A stretch of 64,000 nt of DNA from Actinoplanes sp. M2I2. GTDB taxonomy: Bacteria > Actinomycetota > Actinomycetes > Mycobacteriales > Micromonosporaceae. Positions 41,976 to 51,100 of this stretch are shown piece after piece. The notes under the pieces were generated by a model. That model was not told where the DNA came from, ran no database searches, and saw nothing but the letters and a program-made list of their open reading frames with translations. How positions within the stretch are numbered: position 1 is the first letter of the stretch; each line of letters begins with the position of its first letter. The stretch spans positions 1 through 64,000 of the forward strand of contig NZ_JALPVJ010000021.1 in NCBI RefSeq assembly GCF_023544445.1, given 5' to 3'. A program made the translations under genes and the position numbers.

Positions 41976-43577
41976 TCAGGCGTTTCCTGACGGGGCGGAC
42001 TCCTTGCGGATCTTGGAGGAACCCCGGCCCACGGACCAGCCCTGCACCCACCGGGCCGAGGTGTCGCGTTTCGTGCGGTCGGCCAGGTGATACCAGTCCA
42101 TCCGGCAGCGGGTGGTGGTCACCTCGAGCACGCCGAAGCCGTGGCCGTCGGTCTCCACCCACTTGACGTGCGGGTTGGTGGCCCGGATGAGCGAGGCGGC
42201 CAGCACGCTCAGCGGGCCGCCCGGGCTGGTGCCGAGGAAGTCGTTGATGTTGTCGCTGGTCACCGAGGGCACGACGAACTCGGCCGCGGCGGGAGTGGCC
42301 GGGCCGGTGTCGCGGGTGGTCAGTTCGCTGGCCCAGCTGGTGTGGATGTCGCCCGTCAGGAACACGACGTCCCGGGTCCGGTGGGCGCGCAGCGTGTCGA
42401 CCAGCCGTTCGCGGTCGGCGTTGTAGCCGTCCCACTGGTCGGCGTTGAGGACCAGGCCATTGCTCGGGACGCCGATCAGCTCGCCCAGCGGGCCCAGCAG
42501 CCAGGCCGGCAGGGCCCCGACGTCCAGGCGCGAGATCATCACCGGGTTGCCGACCAGCTTCCACGCGGCCGTCGACGTGGTCAGGCCGTCCAGCAGCCAG
42601 CTCATCTGGGCGGCGCCGGTGATCGTGCGGTCCTCGTCGTCGGCCCCGGCCCCGCTCGTCTGCACGGACCGGTACGTGCGCAGGTCGAGCATGGACAGTT
42701 CGAGCAGCGTGCCGTAGCGCAGCCGGCGGTAGATGTGACCGTCCTCGGCGAGCCGCACGGGCATCCACTCGGCGTACGCCTGACGGGCCGCGGCCACCCG
42801 GGCGGCGAAGTCACCCTCGGCCCCGGGGGTGTGGTTCTCCGCTCCCCCGCTCCACATGTCGTTGGCGACCTCGTGGTCGTCCCAGGTGATGATCCATGGC
42901 ACCGAGGCGTGCAGCGCCTGCAGGTCGGGGTCGGTCTTGTACTGCGCGTGCCGGGTGCGGTAGTCGGCCAGCGTGAGCGTCTCGCCGGCCGGCTTGGTGG
43001 CCCGCACGACCGTGCCGCCGGCGTCGAACTCGCCCGAGCCGTACTCGTAGAGGTAGTCGCCGAGGTGCACGACCAGGTTGAGGTCGCCCCGCGCGGCCAG
43101 GTGGCGGTAGGCCGCGAAATAGCCCGCCTCCCAGTTGGCGCAGCTCACGACGCCCATCCGGAGGCGGGTGATGGCGTCGGAGGCGGCGGGGGCGGTCATC
43201 GTGCGCCCGGTCGGCGACCACGTGCCCCCGAGACCGAAGCGGTACCAGTACGTCGTTCCGGCCGCGAGACCGTCGACGTCGGCCTTCACGGTGTAGTCGC
43301 GTTCGGGACCGGTGAGCACGGCGCCGGAGCGGATCACCGCGGAGAACGACGCGTCGGCGGCGATCTGCCACTGGACGGTGGCGGCCGGGCCGGGTGACTC
43401 GACGGTCACCCGGGTCCACAGCAGGATGCCGCCGGGGGTCGGGTCACCGGAGGCGACGCCGTGCTGGAAGACGGTGGTGGCGGCCGCGGCCGGGCTGGAG
43501 ACGGCGGCTCCGGCCACACCCGCGCCCGCGAGAAGCAGGAGCGACCGGCGGTCGATCCCACTGGACAAGGCAGTCAT
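41976..43577 (-). CDS. phoD: exported alkaline phosphatase D (PhoD family)
   Basis: A 533-residue secreted phosphodiesterase/phosphomonoesterase. The twin-arginine signal is IDRRSLLLLAGAG (residues ~8-20), with cleavage after the Ala-rich region ~33. The catalytic core has VVSCANWEAGYF, HLGDYLYEYG, TWDDHEVANDMW and VFLTGDIHTSWASEL, with Fe/Ca-binding Asp, Asn, His and Cys residues as in the family. The start is ATG 43577. It is secreted folded through the Tat pathway. It likely helps obtain phosphate, but no PhoP box was identified in the upstream bases. Confidence 0.93.
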   Translation of the reverse strand: MTALSSGIDRRSLLLLAGAGVAGAAVSSPAAAATTVFQHGVASGDPTPGGILLWTRVTVESPGPAATVQWQIAADASFSAVIRSGAVLTGPERDYTVKADVDGLAAGTTYWYRFGLGGTWSPTGRTMTAPAASDAITRLRMGVVSCANWEAGYFAAYRHLAARGDLNLVVHLGDYLYEYGSGEFDAGGTVVRATKPAGETLTLADYRTRHAQYKTDPDLQALHASVPWIITWDDHEVANDMWSGGAENHTPGAEGDFAARVAAARQAYAEWMPVRLAEDGHIYRRLRYGTLLELSMLDLRTYRSVQTSGAGADDEDRTITGAAQMSWLLDGLTTSTAAWKLVGNPVMISRLDVGALPAWLLGPLGELIGVPSNGLVLNADQWDGYNADRERLVDTLRAHRTRDVVFLTGDIHTSWASELTTRDTGPATPAAAEFVVPSVTSDNINDFLGTSPGGPLSVLAASLIRATNPHVKWVETDGHGFGVLEVTTTRCRMDWYHLADRTKRDTSARWVQGWSVGRGSSKIRKESAPSGNA

Positions 43578-43659
43578 GCCCCTCGGTGTATCAGGGGCAC
43601 GACTGCCTCGGTCAGGGGCTGCGCCGGATGTTCGGCTGCCCTTCACCCATCGGTAGCGG

Positions 43660-44073
43660 TCACTCGCTGATCGCGTCGATCAGGTCACCGACCGGACGGT
43701 CGGGCAGGGCGCGGGCCACGTCGGCGACCGCGACGATGCCGACCAGCTGGTGGCCGTCGATCACCGGGAGGCGGCGGACCTTGTGCTCGGACATGGTGCG
43801 CAGGATCTCGGTCGTGTCGTCGTCGGCGCCGATCGTCACGGGCTTGCCCTGGGCCAGCTCGCCGGCGGTCACCGAGGACGGGTCGCGGCCCTGGGCGAGA
43901 GCCTTCACCACGATGTCGCGGTCGGTCAGCATGCCCTTGAGCCGGTTGTCCTCGCCGCAGATGGGCAGGGAGCCGACGCCCAGGTCGGACATCTTGCGGG
44001 CGGCGTCGGCCAGGGTCTCCTTCTCGCCCACACAGGTGGCATCCGGGGTCATGATCTCGCGTGCGGTGGTCAT
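43660..44073 (-). CDS. CBS-domain pair protein
   Basis: A 137-residue cytoplasmic protein made of two CBS repeats: AREIMTPDATCVGEKETLAD (residues ~3-22) with PICGEDNRLKGMLTDRDIVV, then VTIGADDDTTEILRTMSEHK with LPVIDGHQLVGIVAVADVAR. CBS pairs bind adenosyl ligands and act as energy or ionic sensors. There is no fused enzyme here. The start is ATG 44073. It lies 48 bases after the NnrD gene on the same strand, so an operon is possible. Confidence 0.93.
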   Translation of the reverse strand: MTTAREIMTPDATCVGEKETLADAARKMSDLGVGSLPICGEDNRLKGMLTDRDIVVKALAQGRDPSSVTAGELAQGKPVTIGADDDTTEILRTMSEHKVRRLPVIDGHQLVGIVAVADVARALPDRPVGDLIDAISE

Positions 44074-44121
44074 GCGGATCGTTCCTTTCCGTGTCGGGGG
44101 ATGCCTCAAGGCGTACCCCGC

Positions 44122-44955
44122 TCAGACCGTCGCAATCGTGCGGGCGACCTCGTCGACCAGTTCGCGGGCGAGGAAGCCGGTGCGGCCGTGCCACGCGGTC
44201 AGCCGCTGGCCGCTCACCGCGTGCACGTAGGCGCCCCAGCAGGCCGCCTGGGCCGGGTCGGCCCCGCGGGCCAGCAGCCCGGCGACGATCCCGGCGCGGG
44301 CGTCGCCGCTGCCGGACGTGCCCAGGCCGGCGTCGCCGCTCTCCTCGACCCAGGCGCGGCCGTCGGGCGTGGCGATGTGGCCGTAGAGCGAGACCACCGC
44401 GCCGTAGCGCTCGGCGAGCTCGGCCGCGGCGGCGGCCAGGTCGTCGCCCGGGTCACGGCCGAGCAGGTGCTGCGCCTCGACCACGTTGGGGGTCAGCACG
44501 GCCCGCCGCTGCCGCAACAGGCCCGCGTCCTTGCTGAGCGCGCCCAGGGCGTACGCGTCGAGCACCACCCCGGTGTCCGGGCCGGCCGCCCCGAGCACGT
44601 CGCGCATCAGCTCGGTCGTGTGGCCGATGTCGTCGAGGCCGGGCCCGAGCGCGATCACGTCGGCGCCCTCGGCGAGCGACCGCAGCTGGTCGGCCTGACC
44701 CAGACCGACCACCTTGGCCTCCGGCACCGCGATGCTCAGCTGCACCGCCGTCTCCTCGGCCACGGCCAGCTGCAACCGGCCGGCGCCGGCCCGCAGCGCG
44801 GCCTCGCCGGCCAGCAGCACCGCGCCCGGGGTGAACCGCGAACCGCCCACGACTAGAACGGTGCCGCGGGCCTCCTTGCTGCCCTCGGGGTCGGGCAGCG
44901 GCCAGTCGCGCAGCACCCGCAGGGTGAGAACCCGTTCTTCAGGCCGGCTTGTCAT
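44122..44955 (-). CDS. nnrD: ADP/ATP-dependent NAD(P)H-hydrate dehydratase
   Basis: A 277-residue repair enzyme that converts the damaged S-NAD(P)HX back to NAD(P)H. The ribokinase-like fold shows TVLVVGGSRFTPGAVLLAG, GLGQADQL and VIALGPGLDD, VLDAYALGAL, VLTPNVVEAQ and GTSGSGDARAGIVAG (a D in the ATP site). It is shorter than bifunctional Nnr proteins, because the epimerase (NnrE) domain is absent. The start is ATG 44955, overlapping the end of the phosphatase gene by 17 bases, so they are co-translated. Confidence 0.93.
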   Translation of the reverse strand: MTSRPEERVLTLRVLRDWPLPDPEGSKEARGTVLVVGGSRFTPGAVLLAGEAALRAGAGRLQLAVAEETAVQLSIAVPEAKVVGLGQADQLRSLAEGADVIALGPGLDDIGHTTELMRDVLGAAGPDTGVVLDAYALGALSKDAGLLRQRRAVLTPNVVEAQHLLGRDPGDDLAAAAAELAERYGAVVSLYGHIATPDGRAWVEESGDAGLGTSGSGDARAGIVAGLLARGADPAQAACWGAYVHAVSGQRLTAWHGRTGFLARELVDEVARTIATV

Positions 44956-45655
44956 CGACGTCCTCCTGCTTGGTCGGCCGGGCACCCTCGGCGTGCAGGT
45001 GGTCCACGGAGTTGAACAGCTCGGGCCGCAAGCGCCCGTCCTCGTTCCGCCACGTACTGATCGAGCAGTTGGCCACGGACGTCCGGTGGGCGACCTCCAT
45101 CAGCTCGGCCTCGCTCAGGCCCTCGGCGAGGTAGCGCACCAGCAGCACGACCGCCTCGTGCCCGACCAGCACCACCCGGCCGCCCGGGTGGTCCTCGCGC
45201 AGCTCCCGCAGCAGCGCGCGCAACCTCAGCAGCACGTCGGCCCAGGACTCGCCGCCCGGCGGGCGGTAGTAGAACTTGCCGTGCCGGGCCCGGCGGGCCG
45301 CCTCGCCGGGCAGCCGCTGCTGCACCCCGTAGGCCGTCAGCAGGTCGAGCACTCCCAGCTCACGGTCGCGAAGGCGCTCGTCGACGACCATCGGGACGTC
45401 CAGCCCGGCCAGCGCGAGCTCGGCGGTCTGCCGGGTGCGCAGGTAGGGCGACACGACGACGATCTCGGGAGAGGCGTCGGCCAGAAAGGCGCCGACCGCC
45501 TCGGCCTGCTCCCGGCCGAGGTCGGACAGCGGCACGTCGGCATCCCGCTCGGGGATGTCGATCTCCTCGACCCCGGCCGTCTCGGCGTCCTGGGCGGTGA
45601 CGTTCCCGGTGCTCTGGCCGTGCCGGATGACGGCCAGCCACTGCAGCTCTTCCAT
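44939..45655 (-). CDS. histidine phosphatase family protein
   Basis: A 238-residue member of the phosphoglycerate-mutase-like superfamily. The catalytic RHGQSTGN is at residues ~11-18, and the second catalytic His region LVGHEAVVLLVRY is at ~164. The conserved SPYLRTRQTAE and PGGESWADVL elements are also present. The substrate is not deducible. It is first in an operon with nnrD and probably the CBS gene. The start is ATG 45655; the 45701-45748 repeats lie upstream. Confidence 0.9.
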   Translation of the reverse strand: MEELQWLAVIRHGQSTGNVTAQDAETAGVEEIDIPERDADVPLSDLGREQAEAVGAFLADASPEIVVVSPYLRTRQTAELALAGLDVPMVVDERLRDRELGVLDLLTAYGVQQRLPGEAARRARHGKFYYRPPGGESWADVLLRLRALLRELREDHPGGRVVLVGHEAVVLLVRYLAEGLSEAELMEVAHRTSVANCSISTWRNEDGRLRPELFNSVDHLHAEGARPTKQEDVDDKPA

Positions 45656-45700
45656 GCCGGGGCGTTTACCCCGGTGGCGGCGGGCAGAACCGCGCTGTGG

Positions 45701-45748
45701 CACCGAGACCCTGCGCCACCGAGACCCTGCGGCACCGAGACCCTCACG
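45701..45748. repeat. 16-bp tandem repeat, three copies
   Basis: CACCGAGACCCTGCGC, CACCGAGACCCTGCGG and CACCGAGACCCTCACG follow one another at 45701, 45717 and 45733. They lie in the divergent promoter region between the phosphatase gene and the GGDEF-EAL gene, 30 bases before the latter's start. They could be regulator-binding iterons or slippage repeats. Confidence 0.75.
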
Positions 45749-45777
45749 CCGTCGCTCCGCGCGCCGATCAGGAGAGG

Positions 45778-48171
45778 GTGAACGTACGGCAGACGCTGCT
45801 GGGCGGCTTCCTGACGGTGGCAGCCATGGTCGCGGTGACCGGCGGGGTGGTGCTGCACGCCGACGCCGAGACCACGAGCAAGGCGGCGATCACCGAAGCC
45901 GAGCAGGTGGCTCGTGGCATCGCCAAGGACGTCGCCTTCGGCCTGGCCGTGGACACCCCGGGCGAGACGCCGCCGGCGCTGATCGACCAGCCGATCGCGC
46001 TCGCCTCGTACCTGAAGCGGCTGCACGAGCTGCAGGAGCGCGACGTCGTGGTGGTTGACGCGCAGCAGCGGATCCTGGCCGACGCCATCCCGGCCAACGT
46101 CGGCACGGTGTTCGACCACGACACCGGCAACGAGGTCGGCCGCACCATCGCCGACGGGCGCCCGCGGGTCTTCGTCGAGACCAGCGCCGACTATCCGGAC
46201 GGCATCCGGCAGGTCGTCGTGCCGGTGGTCGACGGCAGCGCCGTCACGCTGGGCGCGGTGATCCTCGAATACACCCCGCTGTACGAGCAGATGAAGGAGG
46301 CCACCGGGCACGCCGAGATCATCATCATCGTCGCCGGCGTGGTCTGCATCCTGTTCGTGCTGGTGCTCGGCGTGGTGACGGCCGAGTCGATCACCCGGCG
46401 GATCCGGGCGCTGACCCGGGCGGTCGAGAACATCCGCGACGGCGACTACTCCCAGCGGGTGGCGCCGGGCCGGCGCGACGAGATCTCCCGGCTCGGTGAC
46501 GCCTTCAACGACATGGCGGTCCGGCTCGACCGCTCGGCCCGCGAGATCCTGGCCAAGGAGTACACCGACCGCATCCTGGCCAACGCCGGGGAGGGCATCT
46601 GCGGGGTCGACGCGCGGGGGCGGATCACGTTCGCCAACGACGCGGCCGGCCGGATCACCGGGCTCGGCGTGGCCGGGCTGCTCGAACTGGAGGCGAGCAC
46701 GCTGCTGCCGGACGCCCACGAGCGGGCCGAGGTGACCCTGCAGCGGCCGGACGGCAGCTCGGTCCGGGTGGCGTACACGGTCAGCCCGATCGCCAAGGAG
46801 GACCGCCGGATCGGCGCGGTGGTGGTGCTGCGCGACGTCAGCCGCCAGCGCGCCCTCGAGTACGACCTGCGCCACCAGGCCCTGCACGACGCGCTGACCG
46901 GTCTGCCCAACCGCAAGCTGCTGCTCGACCGGCTCGAGCATGCCATGACCCGCTCGCACGCGACCGGCGAGGAGGCGGCGCTGCTCTACCTCGACCTGGA
47001 CGGGTTCAAGAAGGTCAACGACAGCCTGGGCCACAACGCCGGCGACCTGCTGTTGCGCACCGCGGCCGAGCGGCTGACCGCGGCCCTGCGCCCGGTCGAC
47101 ACGGTCGCCCGGCTGGGCGGCGACGAGTTCGCCGTCCTGCTCGAGAACGCCGGCGCGGCCCAGGCCGAGCAGCTGGCCCAGAGCTGTGTCGACACGCTGG
47201 CCGAGCCGTTCCTGCTGCACGGCCGCGAAGCAGTCGTCAGTGTCAGCGTCGGCGTGGTGCCCGGCGCGCATCACTACACCGATGCCGACGAGGTGCTGCG
47301 CAACGCCGACGTCGCCATGTACGCCGCCAAGGGCCGCGGCAAGGCCTGCTACCAGGTCTTCGAGACGCGGATGCACGAGCAGCTGCTGGACCGGCTGGAC
47401 AGCGAGTCACGGCTGCGCGACGCGGTGCACCAGGGCCAGCTCCGGATAAACCTGCAGCCGGTGGTCGAGGTGGCGACCCGGCGGACCCTCGGCGTCGAGG
47501 CGCTGGTGCGCTGGGCCGACCCGGAGCGCGGCCTGCAGCAGCCCGGGGCCTTCATCCCGCTGGCCGAGGAGACCGGCCTGATCACCGAGATCGACCGGTG
47601 GATGCTCAACGAGGCCTGCCGGGTGGTGCGGCAGTGGCAGGAGACGTCCCCCGCGACGGCGCCCGAGTGGGTGAGCGTCAACCTGTCCGCGGCCAACCTC
47701 GAGGTGCCCGACCTGACCGACCGGGTGGCGTACGCGCTGGCCAGCACCGGTTTGCCACCGGCCTGTCTGGTGCTCGAGCTCACCGAGACGGTGCTCATGC
47801 GCGACCTCGCGGTGACCGCGGGGCGGCTGGAGGAGCTACGCGAGCTGGGCGTGCGGATCGCGATCGACGACTTCGGCACCGGGTACTCGTCGCTGGGCTA
47901 CCTGCGCGACATCCCGGTCGACGTGCTCAAGGTCGACCGGTCGTTCATCACCGGGCTGGCCGGCAACCAGCGGCAGCAGGAACTGGTCAGCGCGGTGCTG
48001 CAGCTCGGGCACACCCTCGGCCTCAAGGTGGTGGCCGAGGGCGTCGAAACCGACGAGCAGCTCGACCTGCTGGCCGCCATGAACTGCCGGTACGCCCAGG
48101 GTTATCGCCTGGGCGTGCCGGAGCCGGCCGCGGACCTGATCGCCCGATCCGCGGCCGTGCCGGTTCACTGA
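45778..48171 (+). CDS. membrane GGDEF-EAL protein (c-di-GMP synthase/phosphodiesterase)
   Basis: A 797-residue bifunctional c-di-GMP enzyme. One TM (residues ~8-26), an extracytoplasmic sensor (~27-175), a second TM (~178-200), HAMP (~203-255), a PAS-like segment (~265-370), GGDEF (~385-545, intact GGDEFA), and EAL (~555-797, intact EALVRW with DDFGTGYSS). Because both motifs are complete, both activities are possible. I chose GTG 45778 after GGAGAGG; the longer frame would translate the upstream 16-bp repeats. It overlaps the convergent pullulanase gene by seven bases. Confidence 0.95.
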   Translation: MNVRQTLLGGFLTVAAMVAVTGGVVLHADAETTSKAAITEAEQVARGIAKDVAFGLAVDTPGETPPALIDQPIALASYLKRLHELQERDVVVVDAQQRILADAIPANVGTVFDHDTGNEVGRTIADGRPRVFVETSADYPDGIRQVVVPVVDGSAVTLGAVILEYTPLYEQMKEATGHAEIIIIVAGVVCILFVLVLGVVTAESITRRIRALTRAVENIRDGDYSQRVAPGRRDEISRLGDAFNDMAVRLDRSAREILAKEYTDRILANAGEGICGVDARGRITFANDAAGRITGLGVAGLLELEASTLLPDAHERAEVTLQRPDGSSVRVAYTVSPIAKEDRRIGAVVVLRDVSRQRALEYDLRHQALHDALTGLPNRKLLLDRLEHAMTRSHATGEEAALLYLDLDGFKKVNDSLGHNAGDLLLRTAAERLTAALRPVDTVARLGGDEFAVLLENAGAAQAEQLAQSCVDTLAEPFLLHGREAVVSVSVGVVPGAHHYTDADEVLRNADVAMYAAKGRGKACYQVFETRMHEQLLDRLDSESRLRDAVHQGQLRINLQPVVEVATRRTLGVEALVRWADPERGLQQPGAFIPLAEETGLITEIDRWMLNEACRVVRQWQETSPATAPEWVSVNLSAANLEVPDLTDRVAYALASTGLPPACLVLELTETVLMRDLAVTAGRLEELRELGVRIAIDDFGTGYSSLGYLRDIPVDVLKVDRSFITGLAGNQRQQELVSAVLQLGHTLGLKVVAEGVETDEQLDLLAAMNCRYAQGYRLGVPEPAADLIARSAAVPVH

Positions 48172-51100
48172 CGCTCGACGAACACCGCCGCGGTGCGGGC
48201 CGGCACCGAGAAGGCGCCGGTTCCCTTCTCGTACGAGGCCGAGCGCACCACCGGGTCGGCGGAGCCGCGCTGCACGGGGTGCAGCGTGACCGCCTTGCCG
48301 GCCAGCGCCGGGACGGTCTGGGTGGTGGCCGCCGAGGTGCCGTTGAGGACCACCGTCACCGATCTCCAGGTGCGGTCGATCCCCCGTCCGTCCAGAGTCA
48401 TCGTGACGACCCCCGGGGTCTCGGCCGCTCCGGAGAGCGGGAACGACAGTCTCTTCTGCACCTCGGCGGCGGTCGGCAGGCCGAAGACCGGCGACGAACC
48501 GCGGATCTTCAGCAGTTCCCGGTAGCGGGCGTCGGCCAGGGCCACCGCGTCGCACGAGGGCACCAGGGCCGGATCGGCCAGCAACGGCCGGGCGTAGGCC
48601 CACTTGTCCTCGTTGTCGGCGGCCGGCGGCAAGCCGCGACCGAAGCCGTTGCCCTTCGCGCAGTCCCAGACGATCTCGTTGAACCAGTCACCGGAGTTGA
48701 ACGAGTTGCGATCCAGCGACTTGGACCGCAGCCGCTCGCTGCCGGTCGCGACGAAGCCGGCGCCCTGCCCCAGGGCCGTGGTGGCCAGGGCGACCGACTG
48801 GGCGCGGGCCCGGTCCACCGCCGAGGTGCCCGGCGGCAGTTTGAAGGCCATCGCGTCGTACAGGATCTCGTTGTCGTGGGCGTCGACGTAGGTGATGGCC
48901 TCGCCCGGCGCGGCTGTGTAGCCGGCCGGCGAGCCGTTGTAGTCCACCTGATCGCCCGTGACGGTCGCGCCGGCCGAGTTCACGAAGCGGTACGACCTGA
49001 GGTTGCCGCTGAGCCCGACCTTGATCAGATCCTGGTAGTGCAGCAGCCGGGCCTTCTGCTCGGCGGCCGTGCCGTTGACCGGGTCGCCGTTGGGCGCGCT
49101 CAGCAGCCCGGTGCCGAAGCCCTGCACCCGGGGGTTCTCGTCGAACGGCCCGCCACCGCGCACGGCGTCGCGCAGCCGGTCGTTGAAGGTGGCGATCCCG
49201 GTGCCGGCCATGTTCGCCTGGGTGGCCTGTTCGAACCGGGCGTCCCCGGCCACCTCACCGAAGTCCCACCCCTCCCCGTACAGGTTGATGCTCCGGCCGT
49301 CGACCCCGTCGCGCGCGGGCGTGAGGCGGTCGAGCGCCGCCCGTACGGCCAGGATGTTGGCCTTGGGGTGGTGACCCATCAGGTCGAAGCGGAAACCGTC
49401 CACCTTGTAGGCCCTGGCCCAGGTGACGATCGAGTCGACGACCAGCTTGCCCATCATCGCGTTCTCGGTGGCCGTGTTGGCGCAGCAGGTCGAGTTCGCG
49501 ACCGTCCCGTCGGCGAGCAGCCGCTGGTAGTAGCCGGGCACGATCTGGTCGAGCACCGAGTGGGGGTCGGCGCCGGCGGCCGACGTGTGGTTGTAGACGA
49601 CGTCCATCACCACGCGCAGCCCGGCCTTGTTCACCCCGGCCACCATCTGCCGGAACTCCCTGGTGCGCTGATCCGGGTCGACCGCGTAGCCACCCTCGGG
49701 CACCGTGTAGTGCAGCGGGTCGTAGCCCCAGTTGTAGCCGTCGGTCGCGGCCACCTGGGCGATGCACTTCTGCTGTTCCTCGCTGTCCGGCGGCAGCGCG
49801 GCCAGGTCGCACGGCGGCTGCTTCTGGTCGGCGCGCTTCTCGGGAATGGTCGCGAAGTCGAACACCGGCAACAGGTGCAGGTGCGTGGTCCCGGCGTCGG
49901 CCAGCGCCTCGAGGTGCTTCATCCCGGCGCCCTGGCCCGTGAACGCCAGGTAGGTGCCGCGCTGGGCGGCCGGGACGGTCGGGTCGGCGATCGAGAAGTC
50001 CCGCACCGACAGCTCGGAGACCTGGATCTTCGCCGCGGGCACGGCGGGCGGTTTGCGCAGCGCGGACCAGCCTCCCGGCGCGAGCGCCGGATCGGCCAGG
50101 TCGACGAGCCGGCTGCGCTTCGAGTCGGTCGAGAGGCCCAGGGCGTACGGGTCGGTGACCGCGGCCGTGACGACGCGGCCGACCGCCGGCTGCCACGCCG
50201 TGACCCGGTACTGGTAGTCCTTGCCCTTCCATGACGCCGGGCCCCGGACCGACCAGACGCCGGTGCGGTCGTCGCGAGCCATCGCCACGGTCCGCGGATC
50301 CGATCCGGGCGTGTCGAACAGTTGCAGATCGACCTTCTGAGCCGTGGGCGCCCACACCGACAGCGCCGTGCCGACCGGTCCCAGCCGGGCGCCGGCCGCA
50401 TCCGCGGCGTAGAGGTCGTCGAGCACCCCCGCCGTCTGCACTCCCGTCGCGGCCAGGAGCCGGCCCTCGGCGTCCCGCTCGGTCACCACGACCTGGCCGC
50501 GCAGGATCTGCTTGGCCTCGACGCCGCGCGGAAGCCGGAACGCGTCGTCCTGCCACAGGTGCGGGAAGCGGGTGCGCTGCGGTTCGGTCAGCCCGTCGCG
50601 CCGGGCCGTCAGTGGCACGGTCCGGTACGAGCCGGTCAGCTCACCGTCCGCGACGCCGATGCCACCCGGGGCGTACACCAGGTCGTACACCTTGCCGTCG
50701 GTGTCGCCCCCGGGTCGCCAGGCGACCGTGCTGCGGTCGATCCAGACGGCCGACGACTTGGTCAGGTCGGTCACGCCCCCCGAGCCGGCCCGCCGGACCA
50801 CCGGCGCCAGGCGCGGCGAGGTCCCGCCGAGCAGCCAGATCTCGCGGCCGCCCTCGGCGAACGTGAGGCGCTGGTCGTCCGGCAGATCCTTGGTGTCTCC
50901 GTTGTGGATGATGTAGTTCAGGGCGGTCGCCCCGGCGGCCAGCGGCACCTCGAAGACGGCGCCGAAGGAGTCGGTCCGGACGGGCCGCAGCGGCGCGGCC
51001 CAGTCGGTCGGGGTGGCGGCGCCGTCCCAGACGTGCAGGCCCCAGCCGGAGTAGTCGCCGTCGGCCCGCCGGTAGTGGATGACCGCCCTGGTCGGATCCT

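Noticed and set aside
45697..45777. longer N-terminus of the GGDEF-EAL protein
   Set aside because: It would translate the 16-bp tandem repeats, while GTG 45778 has a ribosome site and begins at the first membrane helix.
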